Assembly: GCF_052327305.1 (NCBI RefSeq)
Contig: NZ_CP182486.1
Location: forward strand, 496,001 to 560,000
Length of the DNA stretch: 64,000 nucleotides
Reading direction: 5' to 3'
From: Sphingobium sp052327305
GTDB taxonomy: Bacteria > Pseudomonadota > Alphaproteobacteria > Sphingomonadales > Sphingomonadaceae
This document shows, piece after piece, positions 1 through 10,246 of the stretch. The number at the start of each line of letters is the position of its first letter. The first letter of the stretch is position 1. The notes under the pieces were generated by a model that worked only from the letters and a program-made list of their open reading frames with translations, searched no databases and had not been told where the DNA came from. The position numbers were made by a program, and so were the translations under genes.

Positions 1-65
1 CCGATCACCATAGGGATGGTCTGCTTTTTCTTGGTGCCGTTCTCGGCAACCGAGGCACTCGCCAT
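1..65 (-). CDS. N-terminus of an unidentified protein, cut by the window edge
   Basis: An ATG at 63-65 on the minus strand opens a frame of 21 complete codons that runs off the left edge. The peptide begins MASASVAENGTKKKQ and is followed by a hydrophobic turn. A purine-rich ribosome site (GGGGTGAGGA) lies directly upstream, which supports a real start. It lies downstream of the cytochrome c gene on the same strand, about 80 nt after its stop. A short charged N-terminus followed by hydrophobic residues would fit a membrane transporter, but too little is visible to name a family. Confidence 0.5.
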   Translation of the reverse strand, partial: MASASVAENGTKKKQTIPMVI

Positions 66-142
66 TCCTCACCCCATTTGCTTATTTGGTTTGAGCGGCT
101 TCTACGCAGTCCCGGCAGCCTTGGAAACACCCATCGGAAGCC

Positions 143-1168
143 TCACGGCTTAAGGGACGCCAGATAGGCAGCGACCGCGATCATATCGTCGCCTCTCATA
201 TCTTCGACGACCTGCGTCATGAGTGCAGCATGCTCGCCGCCACGGGCACCAGTCTGGAAATCGTAGAGTTGACGAACAAGGAAGGTCGGCGATCGGCCCG
301 CAAGGCCGGGCACGTCGGAAGTCCCGCGATAGCCCGCGCCATGGCAGCCAGCGCAGGCGAGCGATCCGTCGCCCCATTGCCTGACCAGACGCGCGCCGCG
401 CAGGATACTGCCCACTGGCACAAAGGCCGTATAACGCGTGTGGGGGTCGCGCATCTCGAACTGCTCGAAGCTGTCCGGCACTTCGATGATGCGTTGACCC
501 AGGGGTTCCGTGCCCGGCTCGCCGGAACGCGCATATGTCCATGCCGCGACCTTCACTTTCGGGATCGACGCCGCTTCCACGACGGTCACGAACGAGCGAA
601 ACGGCAAGGCGGAAAAATAGCTGGCGGCAGCGGCCACTTCTTCGCTCGTCGCCACCGTCGCGACCCGTCGCATGAGGTCTGTCGGCACGCGCCCACTCAC
701 GGCGCTGCTGCGTACACCGCCGTGAATGTCGTCCATCTGCGCGATGATATAGTCCCTCGGCAAGCCCGCCAGAGGAGCGTTTTCCGGGCGACCAGTCCCA
801 GTGGGCAGATGGCAATAGCCGCACGCCATCACGTCAGGTCGGCGTCCGGTTGCCACCACTGCGGGCATCGGCGGATGCTCCTGCGGCGTCCAGTCCGGCG
901 CGGCGAAGATATTCCGCACCTGTCGGGCAGTGAACGTGACCGATGAGCCCTGGATGTGCAGGACTTCCGCTGCGTCTGGCGCGGCAGGCGCGCTGGGGGT
1001 CGCTGGCGGATTGACCGGGTACGCCCAGCTCATGGCAGCGCTCGCTTGAAGCTGCGGTTCGCTCGCCGCTGCTCCACCCAATGCAGCAAGCCCGGCAAGG
1101 CCCAGCGCCAAGATGCTCATCCGCCTGTTCAATGCCCTGCCCCTCTCCCCGAGCCGCGAAGCCGTCAT
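143..1168 (-). CDS. Diheme c-type cytochrome, exported
   Basis: The protein has two haem c attachment motifs, CGYCH near residue 116 and CAGCH near residue 272. Each is followed by a glycine-rich stretch and a PLAG/PGLAG turn, as in class I diheme (c4/c553-like) cytochromes. It would carry electrons in the periplasm. The N-terminus has a signal peptide with two arginines before a leucine/alanine-rich core. For that reason I start at the ATG at 1168, which keeps the positive residues and has GGGA upstream. A GTG at 1201 and an ATG at 1120 are alternatives; the latter would lose the charged n-region. It follows csaA on the same strand. The redox partner is not evident from the neighbours. Confidence 0.8.
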   Translation of the reverse strand: MTASRLGERGRALNRRMSILALGLAGLAALGGAAASEPQLQASAAMSWAYPVNPPATPSAPAAPDAAEVLHIQGSSVTFTARQVRNIFAAPDWTPQEHPPMPAVVATGRRPDVMACGYCHLPTGTGRPENAPLAGLPRDYIIAQMDDIHGGVRSSAVSGRVPTDLMRRVATVATSEEVAAAASYFSALPFRSFVTVVEAASIPKVKVAAWTYARSGEPGTEPLGQRIIEVPDSFEQFEMRDPHTRYTAFVPVGSILRGARLVRQWGDGSLACAGCHGAGYRGTSDVPGLAGRSPTFLVRQLYDFQTGARGGEHAALMTQVVEDMRGDDMIAVAAYLASLKP

Positions 1169-1201
1169 ACGTCCCGTGACGGCACACGCAAATAGCAGCA
1201 C

Positions 1202-1573
1202 TCAGAACAGACGGGAGCCGTTCGGCACGTCCTTGTCCGGCGAGAACAGCACCACTTCGCCTGCCTCGTCCGCGAAACCCAGCGTCAGCACCTGCGACAT
1301 GAACTTGCCGATCTGGCGCGGCGGGAAGTTGACCACTGCCGCCACTTTGCGGCCCGGTAAATCTTCCAGCGTGTAATGGGCCGTGATCTGCGCGCTGCTC
1401 TTCCGCTCACCGATCACGGGGCCGAAATCGATCAGCAGCTTGTAGGCCGGCTTGCGCGCCTCGGGAAACGGCTCGGCACTTAAGATCGTGCCGACACGAA
1501 TATCCACTTTCAGGAAATCGTCGAAGGTGATCGGTTCTGCCGGGGGCGCCGCAGCATCATGCAGGAGGTGCAT
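1202..1573 (-). CDS. csaA: CsaA-like tRNA-binding-domain protein
   Basis: This 123-residue protein is essentially one OB-fold tRNA-binding domain of the type shared by CsaA, Trbp111 and the C-terminus of methionyl-tRNA synthetase. Visible signatures are FDDFLKVDIRVGTI near the N-terminus and VVNFPPRQIGKFMSQVL in the C-terminal half. CsaA proteins are dimers with chaperone-like and tRNA-binding activity; a role in protein export or tRNA handling is family knowledge. The longer open frame to 1729 has no homology-like sequence before the ATG at 1573, so that ATG is used. Length fits the family (about 110-125 aa). A perfect inverted repeat lies just upstream at 1595-1630. Confidence 0.85.
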   Translation of the reverse strand: MHLLHDAAAPPAEPITFDDFLKVDIRVGTILSAEPFPEARKPAYKLLIDFGPVIGERKSSAQITAHYTLEDLPGRKVAAVVNFPPRQIGKFMSQVLTLGFADEAGEVVLFSPDKDVPNGSRLF

Positions 1574-1594
1574 CAGGTTAAGGCGATGTGGGCG

Positions 1595-1630
1595 CATCCC
1601 GCATGAGCCGTGGTGGCGCGATGCGGGATG
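1595..1630. repeat. Perfect 10-bp inverted repeat upstream of csaA
   Basis: CATCCCGCAT at 1595-1604 is matched by ATGCGGGATG at 1621-1630 with a 16-nt loop. It sits in the 237-bp gap between pccA and csaA. It could form a hairpin in the csaA leader or end the pccA transcript, but no T-run follows on either strand. The rest of the gap shows no convincing gene. Confidence 0.6.
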
Positions 1631-1810
1631 AAGGGCAAGGAAATCTGCGAAATGCGGGGTGCGTGCCCCGGATGAGCGGATTGACGACGACCTGCGCCCG
1701 CAGCGCGCCATCTGAAAGACTTGGTCCAAAAGGCCGGGGGCATCGTCGTTCGCTCGTTCAATAGTCCCACTATTCGCCTCGCTCTCTTCTTGCCTCCGGC
1801 CATTTCGGAC

Positions 1811-3840
<2,030 letters not shown>

Positions 3841-3844
<4 letters not shown>

Positions 3845-4095
3845 CTAGCTTCAGCCCTGCTTTCGATTTGCCTCAGCGCCTGGCGGGCAGCGCGACCCGC
3901 CAAGCGGTGGCAAAAAATGAGCGTGATAACGGCGTAGATCGCAATCGTGCCGAAATTGATCGAAGCGACCAACCATAAGGGCAATTCGTCGATCCCGGTG
4001 AGCGGGTTAATAATGCCCTGAAACCAAGAAGCGGTCTGCCAATAGATCGCCGAGAATAGCGAGAAGATGAGTGCAACTCGGCGAATTCGGATCAC
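3841..4095 (-). CDS. Small membrane protein between bioB and pccA
   Basis: The 84-aa protein has two likely membrane helices (roughly residues 7-25 and 42-62) and a basic C-terminal tail rich in Arg and Ala. It starts with GTG inside the bioB stop (GTGA) and its end overlaps the pccA start by 4 nt, so it is wedged between the two with coupled translation. I do not recognise the family. The position between biotin synthase and a biotin-dependent carboxylase subunit suggests co-expression with them, but nothing in the sequence indicates a biotin-related activity. Confidence 0.7.
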
Positions 4096-5087
4096 TCCGC
4101 TGCTTCCAGATGCCCGTGCGGCTGCGCAATCATCGGCTTGAGGCCAAGTTTGCTCAGCAGCGCGCCGTCCTTGTCATCGCCGGCATTGGGCGCGGTCAGC
4201 AGCTTGTCTCCGGTGAAGATGCTGTTCGCGCCAGCCATGAAGCAAAGCGCTTGGCACGCCTCGGACATGGATTCGCGACCGGCTGAGAGGCGCACCATCG
4301 ACTGCGGCAGGGCAATGCGCGCCACCGCAACCGTGCGCACGAACTCGATCTCGTCGATCTTCGCGAGCGGCGTGTCGGCCAGCATGTCGCCCAGCACCGT
4401 GCCCTTCACTGGCACCAGCGCGTTGATCGGCACGCTTTCCGGGTGCGGCATGGCGGCGAGCGCATGGATGAAGCCGATGCGATCCTCGCGCGTCTCGCCC
4501 AACCCCACGATGCCGCCGCAGCACACGTTAATGCCCGCCGCACGCACGGCTTCCAGCGTCTCGATCCGGTCCTCGAAGGTCCGCGTCGAGATGATGTTCG
4601 CGTAATTCTCCGGCGCCGTGTCGATATTATGATTGTAGTAATCGAGGCCAGCCTCAGCGAGCGTATTCGCCTGGCTTTCCGAGAGCATGCCCAGCGTCAT
4701 GCAGGTTTCCATGCCCATCGCGCGCACGCCCTTCACCATCTCGACGAGAGCGGGCATGTCGCGGTCCTTGGGGTTGCGCCAGGCCGCGCCCATGCAGAAA
4801 CGACCCGATCCCGCATCCTTCGCCTGCGCGGCGGACTGGAGCACGGCGCGCACGTCCATCAGTTTGGTCGCCTTGACGCCGCTTTCCGCCGCCGTGGACT
4901 GCGAGCAGTATCCGCAATCCTCCGGGCACCCGCCGGTCTTGATAGAGAGCAGCGTGGAAAGCTGCACCTCGTTGCGCGGAAAGTTCGCCCGGTGGACGGT
5001 CTGCGCCTCGAAGAGCAGATCGTTGAACGGCAGCGCGAACAGCGCGCTGATCTCGTCGCGGGTCCAGTCGGTACGGCCTTGGATCAT
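4092..5087 (-). CDS. bioB: Biotin synthase
   Basis: This 331-aa radical-SAM enzyme inserts sulfur into dethiobiotin to form biotin. The radical-SAM cluster motif CxxxCxxC is at C54, C58 and C61 (GGCPEDCGYCSQS). The downstream NHNIDT and GGIVGLGET segments and the AGRESMS segment near residue 270 are typical of BioB. Length matches the family. No other bio genes are nearby; instead it lies inside a propionyl-CoA carboxylase operon, 25 nt after metY and overlapping the next gene by 4 nt. That placement suggests biotin supply is co-regulated with demand by the PccA biotinyl domain, which is an inference from context. Confidence 0.95.
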   Translation of the reverse strand: MIQGRTDWTRDEISALFALPFNDLLFEAQTVHRANFPRNEVQLSTLLSIKTGGCPEDCGYCSQSTAAESGVKATKLMDVRAVLQSAAQAKDAGSGRFCMGAAWRNPKDRDMPALVEMVKGVRAMGMETCMTLGMLSESQANTLAEAGLDYYNHNIDTAPENYANIISTRTFEDRIETLEAVRAAGINVCCGGIVGLGETREDRIGFIHALAAMPHPESVPINALVPVKGTVLGDMLADTPLAKIDEIEFVRTVAVARIALPQSMVRLSAGRESMSEACQALCFMAGANSIFTGDKLLTAPNAGDDKDGALLSKLGLKPMIAQPHGHLEAAE

Positions 5088-5112
5088 TCGGTCACTCCAT
5101 TTGCGCTTTCGG

Positions 5113-6387
5113 TCAAAGACCGTCGAGCGCCTGCGCCATATCGGCGATGATGTCGTCTATATGCTCGATGCCGACCGAAACGCGAACCACGTCCGGCCCT
5201 GCCCCCGCCTGCACCAGTTCCTCGTCGGAAAGCTGGCTGTGCGTCGTGGAGGCAGGATGGATAATCAGAGAACGCGTGTCTCCGATATTGGCAAGATGAC
5301 TAAAGAGCTTCACATTCGACACCAGCTTCACGCCGGCATCCCGCCCGCCCTTCAGACCAAAAGTGAACACGGCGCCGCCCCGACCGCCGAGATAGCGCTG
5401 AGCCAGCGCGTGATATTTGTCCTCCGGCAGCCCGGCGTAGGATACCCAGCTGACCTTGGGATGCGCCCGAAGCCACTTGGCAAGCGCCAGCGCATTGCTG
5501 CAGTGCCGCTCCATGCGCAGGCTCAGCGTCTCCATGCCAGTGAGGGCAAGGAAGGCATTCATCGGCGCCAGCGCTGGCCCCAGATCGCGCAGGCCAAGCA
5601 CGCGGCAGCCAATGATGAATGCGATCGGTCCGACCGCTTCGCTCAGCACGGCGCCGTGATAGGACGCATTGGGCGCAGTCAACGAAGGATAATTGCCCGA
5701 CTTCGCCCAGTCGAAGCTGCCAGCGTCCACAATCGCCCCGCCGACGCTGTTGCCATGGCCGTTCAGGAACTTGGTGAGCGAATGGACGACAATGTCCGCG
5801 CCATGTTCGATCGGGCGGCACAACGCCGGAGTGGCCAGCGTATTGTCCACGATCAGGGGCACGCCCGCATCGTGGGCAACCTTCGCGATCGCCTCGATGT
5901 CCTGCACGACACCGCCGGGATTGGCGAGGCTCTCGATGAAGACGGCCCGCGTCCTCTCCGTTATCGCCGCCGCGACATTGGCGGGATCGTCCGCGTCGAC
6001 AAAGGACGCATCCCACGCGAACTTGCGGAAGCTCTGGCCGATCTGGTTGAGCGAGCCCCCATAAAGCCGCTTGGCTGCAACGATGTGGTCGCCCGGCTCC
6101 ATGAGCGTGTGGAAGGTCAGGAACTGCGCGGCATGGCCGGACGCGACCGCCAGCGCCGCTGCCCCGCCTTCCAGCGCCGCGATCTTGCCTTCCAGCGCGC
6201 CATTGGTGGGGTTCATGATGCGGGTGTAGATATTGCCGAATTCCTGCAGGCCGAAGAGGCGCGCAGCATGGTCCGCATCGTCGAACACATAGGACGCCGT
6301 CTGATAGATCGGCGTGATGCGCGCCTTTGTGGTCGGGTCCGGCGCTGTTCCCGCGTGAACGGCCAGTGTCTCGATATGGTCTGTCAT
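5113..6387 (-). CDS. metY: O-acetylhomoserine sulfhydrylase-type PLP enzyme
   Basis: The 424-aa protein belongs to the Cys/Met metabolism PLP-dependent family. Features are YTRIMNPTNGALEGKIAALE near the N-terminus, the PLP-phosphate region with SGHAAQ, and the Schiff-base lysine in HSLTKFLNGHG near residue 205. The TRSLIIHPASTTHSQL segment is characteristic of O-acetylhomoserine aminocarboxypropyltransferase (MetY), which makes homocysteine from O-acetylhomoserine and sulfide. The ATG at 6387 overlaps the mutase stop by one base. Its presence in a propionate operon is odd. Methionine and homoserine catabolism can yield 2-oxobutyrate and then propionyl-CoA, so a catabolic link is possible but unproven. 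A cystathionine gamma-lyase-like activity cannot be excluded from sequence alone. Confidence 0.85.
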   Translation of the reverse strand: MTDHIETLAVHAGTAPDPTTKARITPIYQTASYVFDDADHAARLFGLQEFGNIYTRIMNPTNGALEGKIAALEGGAAALAVASGHAAQFLTFHTLMEPGDHIVAAKRLYGGSLNQIGQSFRKFAWDASFVDADDPANVAAAITERTRAVFIESLANPGGVVQDIEAIAKVAHDAGVPLIVDNTLATPALCRPIEHGADIVVHSLTKFLNGHGNSVGGAIVDAGSFDWAKSGNYPSLTAPNASYHGAVLSEAVGPIAFIIGCRVLGLRDLGPALAPMNAFLALTGMETLSLRMERHCSNALALAKWLRAHPKVSWVSYAGLPEDKYHALAQRYLGGRGGAVFTFGLKGGRDAGVKLVSNVKLFSHLANIGDTRSLIIHPASTTHSQLSDEELVQAGAGPDVVRVSVGIEHIDDIIADMAQALDGL

Positions 6388-8567
6388 CAGCGCGCAGTCT
6401 CCGCAGCTTTCTTGCCGGCTGTTTCGCTCATGGTGTCGATCCCGCCCGGCGGCATATTGTGGCCCAGAAGGCGCAGCACATCGGCAGCACATTCCACGAC
6501 ATTGGAACCCGGTCCATAGATGCCCTGAACGCCCGCGTCACGCAGGAACTCGTAATCCTGCGCGGGTATCACGCCGCCCACAATCACCCTGATGTCTGGC
6601 CGCCCCGCCGCACGCAGGCCCGCGACAAGTTCTGGAACCAGCGTCTTGTGCCCGGCCGCGAGGCTGGACGCGCCCACCACGTCTACGTCGCTCTCAAGCG
6701 CCAGCGTCACGGCTTCTTCCGGTGTCTGGAACAAGGGGCCGGACACGACCTCGAACCCCATATCTCCAAAGGCCGATGCGATGATGTTGGCGCCCCGGTC
6801 GTGGCCATCCTGTCCCATCTTGGCGACGAGAAGTCGGGGCCTGCGACCGAGACGCCTTTCGACGGCCTGCACGCCATCGAGAACCTGCTGCCAGCGACTG
6901 TCATCTTGATAGGACGCGCCATAGACGCCTTTGACGGGAGTCGGCACTGTGGCGTGGCGGCCAAAGACCCGCTCCATCGCCGCGGAAATTTCGCCCAGGG
7001 TTGCGCGGGCGCGCGCCGCCTCGACTGCGAGCGCAAGCAGATTATCCGTACCTGCAGCACCCTCGCTCAGTGCTTTCAGGCTTGCCTGACAGGCTGCTTC
7101 GTCGCGCTGCGCCTTCACTGTGGCAATGCGCGCGATCTGCGCCTCGCGAACGGCGTGGTTATCGACCTCCAACGTCTCGATCGGCGCCTCGTCAGGCAAG
7201 CGATATTTGTTCACGCCGACGATCACGTCCTCGCCCCGATCCACCCGCGCCTGCCGCGCCGCGGCCGCTTCCTCGATCATCGCCTTGGGCCAGCCGGCAG
7301 CTACGGCTTTCGCCATGCCGCCTTCGGCCTCGACACGGTCGATGATCGCCTGCGTCGCGTTCGCCAGTTCGTTCGTCAGGGCCTCGACATAATAGGAGCC
7401 GCCGAGAGGATCGACGACCTTCGTCGTGCCGGTCTCCTCTTGGAGGACCAGCTGGGTATTGCGGGCAATACGAGCCGAAAAATCCGAGGGGAGCGCAATG
7501 GCCTCGTCCAGCGCGTTGGTGTGCAGCGACTGCGTGCCACCAAGCGTCGCGGCCAGCGCTTCGATCGTGGTGCGAATGACATTGTTGTAAGGGTCTTGCT
7601 CGGTGAGCGAGACGCCAGAGGTCTGACAGTGCGTGCGCAGCATCTTCGAGCGGTCGTCCTTCGCGCCCAGCTTCGTCATTGCGCGGTGCCAGAGCAACCG
7701 CGCGGCGCGGAGCTTCGCAATCTCCATGAAGAAGTTCATACCAATTGCGAAGAAGAAGCTCAAACGGCCTGAAAACTTGTCGATGTCCAGGCCCGAGGCG
7801 ACACCATATTTCACATAGTCGATGCCGTCCGCGATGGTGAACGCCAGCTCCTGCACCGCAGTCGCACCGGCTTCCTGCATATGATAGCCGGAAATGGAAA
7901 TACTGTTGAATTTCGGCATGTTAGTGCTGGTATATGCGAAGATATCTGAAATGATCCGCATGGATGGAGCCGGCGGGTAAATATACGTGTTGCGGACCAT
8001 GAACTCTTTGAGAATGTCGTTCTGGATGGTCCCATCGAGCTTGTCCTGAGAGACACCCTGCTCCTCCGCCGCGACGATGAAGAAGGCCAAGATCGGGATC
8101 ACTGCGCCATTCATCGTCATCGAGACGGACATCTGATCAAGCGGAATGCCGTCGAACAGGATCTTCATGTCCTCGACCGTGTCGATCGCTACCCCAGCCT
8201 TGCCGACATCGCCGGTGACACGCGGATGATCGCTGTCATACCCGCGGTGCGTGGCAAGATCGAAGGCGACCGAAAGGCCCTTCTGCCCGGCGGCGAGGTT
8301 GCGACGGTAGAAGGCGTTGCTTTCCTCCGCTGTCGAGAAGCCGGCATATTGCCGGATCGTCCAGGGCCGCCCAGCGTACATGCTGGCACGCACGCCTCGC
8401 GTAAAGGGCGCGAAACCCGGCAGGCCAGGGTCGATCTCTGAAACATCGTCCTTTGTGTACAAAGGTTTGACGACGAGACCTTCCGGCGTATGCCAGCTTA
8501 GGTCGCGCCCTTTCACCTCCTTCTCGGCAAGGGCCTTCCACGCGTTCAGATCGGGTTTGTCGGTCAT
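6387..8567 (-). CDS. scpA: Methylmalonyl-CoA mutase, B12-dependent
   Basis: The 726-aa enzyme interconverts (R)-methylmalonyl-CoA and succinyl-CoA. The N-terminal TIM-barrel substrate domain contains RPWTIRQYAGFSTAEESN and FDLATHRGYDSDHPRV. The C-terminal cobalamin domain has the base-off/His-on signature DGHDRG with the ligand His near residue 589, plus GGVIPAQDY and GPGSNV. Length and fused cobalamin domain match the large single-gene homodimeric type. No small mutase subunit and no MeaB/ArgK GTPase gene is present in this window. The stop overlaps the metY start and the ATG overlaps the upstream hydratase stop (TAATG), so translation is probably coupled. Confidence 0.96.
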   Translation of the reverse strand: MTDKPDLNAWKALAEKEVKGRDLSWHTPEGLVVKPLYTKDDVSEIDPGLPGFAPFTRGVRASMYAGRPWTIRQYAGFSTAEESNAFYRRNLAAGQKGLSVAFDLATHRGYDSDHPRVTGDVGKAGVAIDTVEDMKILFDGIPLDQMSVSMTMNGAVIPILAFFIVAAEEQGVSQDKLDGTIQNDILKEFMVRNTYIYPPAPSMRIISDIFAYTSTNMPKFNSISISGYHMQEAGATAVQELAFTIADGIDYVKYGVASGLDIDKFSGRLSFFFAIGMNFFMEIAKLRAARLLWHRAMTKLGAKDDRSKMLRTHCQTSGVSLTEQDPYNNVIRTTIEALAATLGGTQSLHTNALDEAIALPSDFSARIARNTQLVLQEETGTTKVVDPLGGSYYVEALTNELANATQAIIDRVEAEGGMAKAVAAGWPKAMIEEAAAARQARVDRGEDVIVGVNKYRLPDEAPIETLEVDNHAVREAQIARIATVKAQRDEAACQASLKALSEGAAGTDNLLALAVEAARARATLGEISAAMERVFGRHATVPTPVKGVYGASYQDDSRWQQVLDGVQAVERRLGRRPRLLVAKMGQDGHDRGANIIASAFGDMGFEVVSGPLFQTPEEAVTLALESDVDVVGASSLAAGHKTLVPELVAGLRAAGRPDIRVIVGGVIPAQDYEFLRDAGVQGIYGPGSNVVECAADVLRLLGHNMPPGGIDTMSETAGKKAAETAR

Positions 8568-9349
8568 TAGTGCCCTTCGAAGGCGGGCGGACGCTTCTGT
8601 GCGAACGCAATTACCGCCTCGCGGAAATCCGCAGTACGCCCCGCCGCGGACTGATTATCCCGCTCGATATCCAGTGTCTCAGCAAAGGTGGAGGTGAGCG
8701 CCGCCGCCACTTGCTTGCGAATGAGGCCGATCGCAACTGGCGGCCCAGCGGCGAGCCGGCGTGCAATACCCATCGCCTCGTTCATCAGCGCCTCGTCATC
8801 GACCACCCGTGCGACGAGCCCCGCATCGCGCGCCTCCTGTGCGCTCATTTTTTCACCCAGCAGCGCCATTTCGAGCGCCTTGGCCCTGCCCGCGCTCTTC
8901 GCCACCACCCAGGTGGCGCCAGCGTCAGGCACCAGTCCGATGTTCACGAAGGAGAGCAGCAAATAGGCCGAGCGGGCCATCACCACGATGTCACCGGACA
9001 GCGCGAAACCGCAGCCCGCGCCGACCGCCGGCCCATTGACGGCGGTGACGACCGGAATGTCGAGGCCGGCGATCTTGCGCGCGAAGGGATTATAGGCCTT
9101 GTCGATCACCGCGCCGAGGTCGGCAGGGAAACCGCCAGTGCCGTCTCCGGTGAGATCCGCGCCGGATGAGAACGCCCGGCCCTCGCCCGTGATGACGAGC
9201 GCCCTTGCGCCCTGTGCCAGCGCGGCATCGATCGCGTCGATCGCTTCACCGAACAGCGCCGGGGTCAGCGCATTGAGCTTGTCCGGGCGATTGAAGGTCA
9301 GCACGGCGACCTGCCCAGTCACCTCCAGCCGGATGGTTTCGTAGCTCAA
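8567..9349 (-). CDS. Enoyl-CoA hydratase/isomerase family protein
   Basis: This 260-aa crotonase-fold protein has the early strand VAVLTFNRPDKLNAL, an oxyanion-hole segment (ITGEGRAFSSGADLTG), and the AVNGPAVGAGCGFALSGD region. The usual second catalytic glutamate region reads GLVPDAGA, as in PaaG-type isomerases, so an acyl-CoA isomerase activity is as likely as hydration. I start at TTG 9347-9349: it overlaps the epimerase stop as TTGA and is preceded by AAGGAG seven bases upstream, whereas the longer frame to 9487 lies inside the epimerase gene and lacks family sequence. It may help feed odd-chain or branched acyl-CoAs into the pathway. Confidence 0.85.
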   Translation of the reverse strand: MSYETIRLEVTGQVAVLTFNRPDKLNALTPALFGEAIDAIDAALAQGARALVITGEGRAFSSGADLTGDGTGGFPADLGAVIDKAYNPFARKIAGLDIPVVTAVNGPAVGAGCGFALSGDIVVMARSAYLLLSFVNIGLVPDAGATWVVAKSAGRAKALEMALLGEKMSAQEARDAGLVARVVDDEALMNEAMGIARRLAAGPPVAIGLIRKQVAAALTSTFAETLDIERDNQSAAGRTADFREAVIAFAQKRPPAFEGH

Positions 9350-9768
9350 TGGCCTTCTCCTTCCGGCGTCTCCATGATTTCCGTGAGAACCCCGCCCATG
9401 TCGGCGGGATGCAAGAAGAATATGAGCGTGCCGTGGGCGCCTATACGCGGCTCGCCCAACACACGCTTGCCCTGCCCCTCGAACCACGCCTTCGCCGCGC
9501 GAATATCCGGCACCTCGAAACAGAGATGATGCTGCCCGCCCGCCGGGTTTTTCGCCAGAAAACTGTGGATCGGCGACGCCTCTCCGAGCGGCTCGATCAG
9601 TTCGATCTGACCGTTAGGCGTGTCAACGAAGCAAACCCTCACGCCTTGCGCCGGCATATCGAACGGGGCGCGGATATCCTGCGCGCCCATCACGTCGCGC
9701 CAGAAGGCAATCGACGCCTCGATCGAGGGCGTCGCCACGCCGACATGATTGAGCCGCCCGAGTTTCAT
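9346..9768 (-). CDS. mce: Methylmalonyl-CoA epimerase
   Basis: The 140-aa protein is a vicinal-oxygen-chelate (glyoxalase-fold) enzyme that interconverts the (S) and (R) epimers of methylmalonyl-CoA, linking carboxylase and mutase. It opens with GRLNHVGVATPSIE and contains GGQHHLCFEVPDI and the C-terminal IFFLHPADMGGVLTEIME, where the metal ligands His and Glu are expected. Length matches the family. It lies 13 nt after the OsmC-like gene, and its stop overlaps the TTG start of the hydratase gene. Confidence 0.93.
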   Translation of the reverse strand: MKLGRLNHVGVATPSIEASIAFWRDVMGAQDIRAPFDMPAQGVRVCFVDTPNGQIELIEPLGEASPIHSFLAKNPAGGQHHLCFEVPDIRAAKAWFEGQGKRVLGEPRIGAHGTLIFFLHPADMGGVLTEIMETPEGEGH

Positions 9769-9781
9769 GAAACGGCTCGCT

Positions 9782-10246
9782 TCATTCCACCGGCTCCACT
9801 GTCACCGGGAAGTTCACCGAATTGGCGATATAACAGAGCTCATGCGCACGATGGTGCGCTTCTGCCACCCTGGCGTCGTCGGCATCCCCGGCGAACGTCA
9901 CTTGCGGGTGGAGCGTCACACGGATCATCGCGACCTTGCCGTCGTCGCGCGTGCCCATCTCGCCGGTCGCCCGATCGATATAGGACACCACGTCCAGTCC
10001 CGCCCGTGAGGCAAGATCGAGGAAGAACAGCATGTGGCAACTCGCCAACGACGCGACCAGCGCTTCCTCCGGATCGACCGCCGCAGGATCGGACATGGGC
10101 ACACGCACTACCGATGGAGAGGAGGACGCAGGCACCTCCGCCCCACCGTTGAACGTCCAACGATGCGCGCGACTATATTTGCGCGTGAGGAAAGGCTCAC
10201 CGTTGCCCGACCGCCACTCGACCGTCGCTTCATAGGTTCCGCTCAT
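9782..10246 (-). CDS. OsmC/Ohr-family protein
   Basis: The 154-aa protein has the OsmC fold pattern: an N-terminal beta-rich region with an AVDPEEALVASLASCHM segment (first redox cysteine) and a C-terminal HHRAHELCYIANS segment (second cysteine). Family members reduce organic hydroperoxides through these two thiols. The first region departs from Ohr and looks more like the general OsmC/YhfA group, so the substrate is uncertain. The ATG overlaps the thiolase stop by 4 nt, placing it firmly in the propionate operon. A protective role during acyl-CoA turnover is speculation. Confidence 0.8.
   Translation of the reverse strand: MSGTYEATVEWRSGNGEPFLTRKYSRAHRWTFNGGAEVPASSSPSVVRVPMSDPAAVDPEEALVASLASCHMLFFLDLASRAGLDVVSYIDRATGEMGTRDDGKVAMIRVTLHPQVTFAGDADDARVAEAHHRAHELCYIANSVNFPVTVEPVE

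Noticed and set aside
4687..6519. Long plus-strand open frame (about 610 codons) opposite bioB and metY
   Set aside because: It is an antisense shadow of two well-supported genes; the translation is rich in Arg, His and Ala with no domain pattern.
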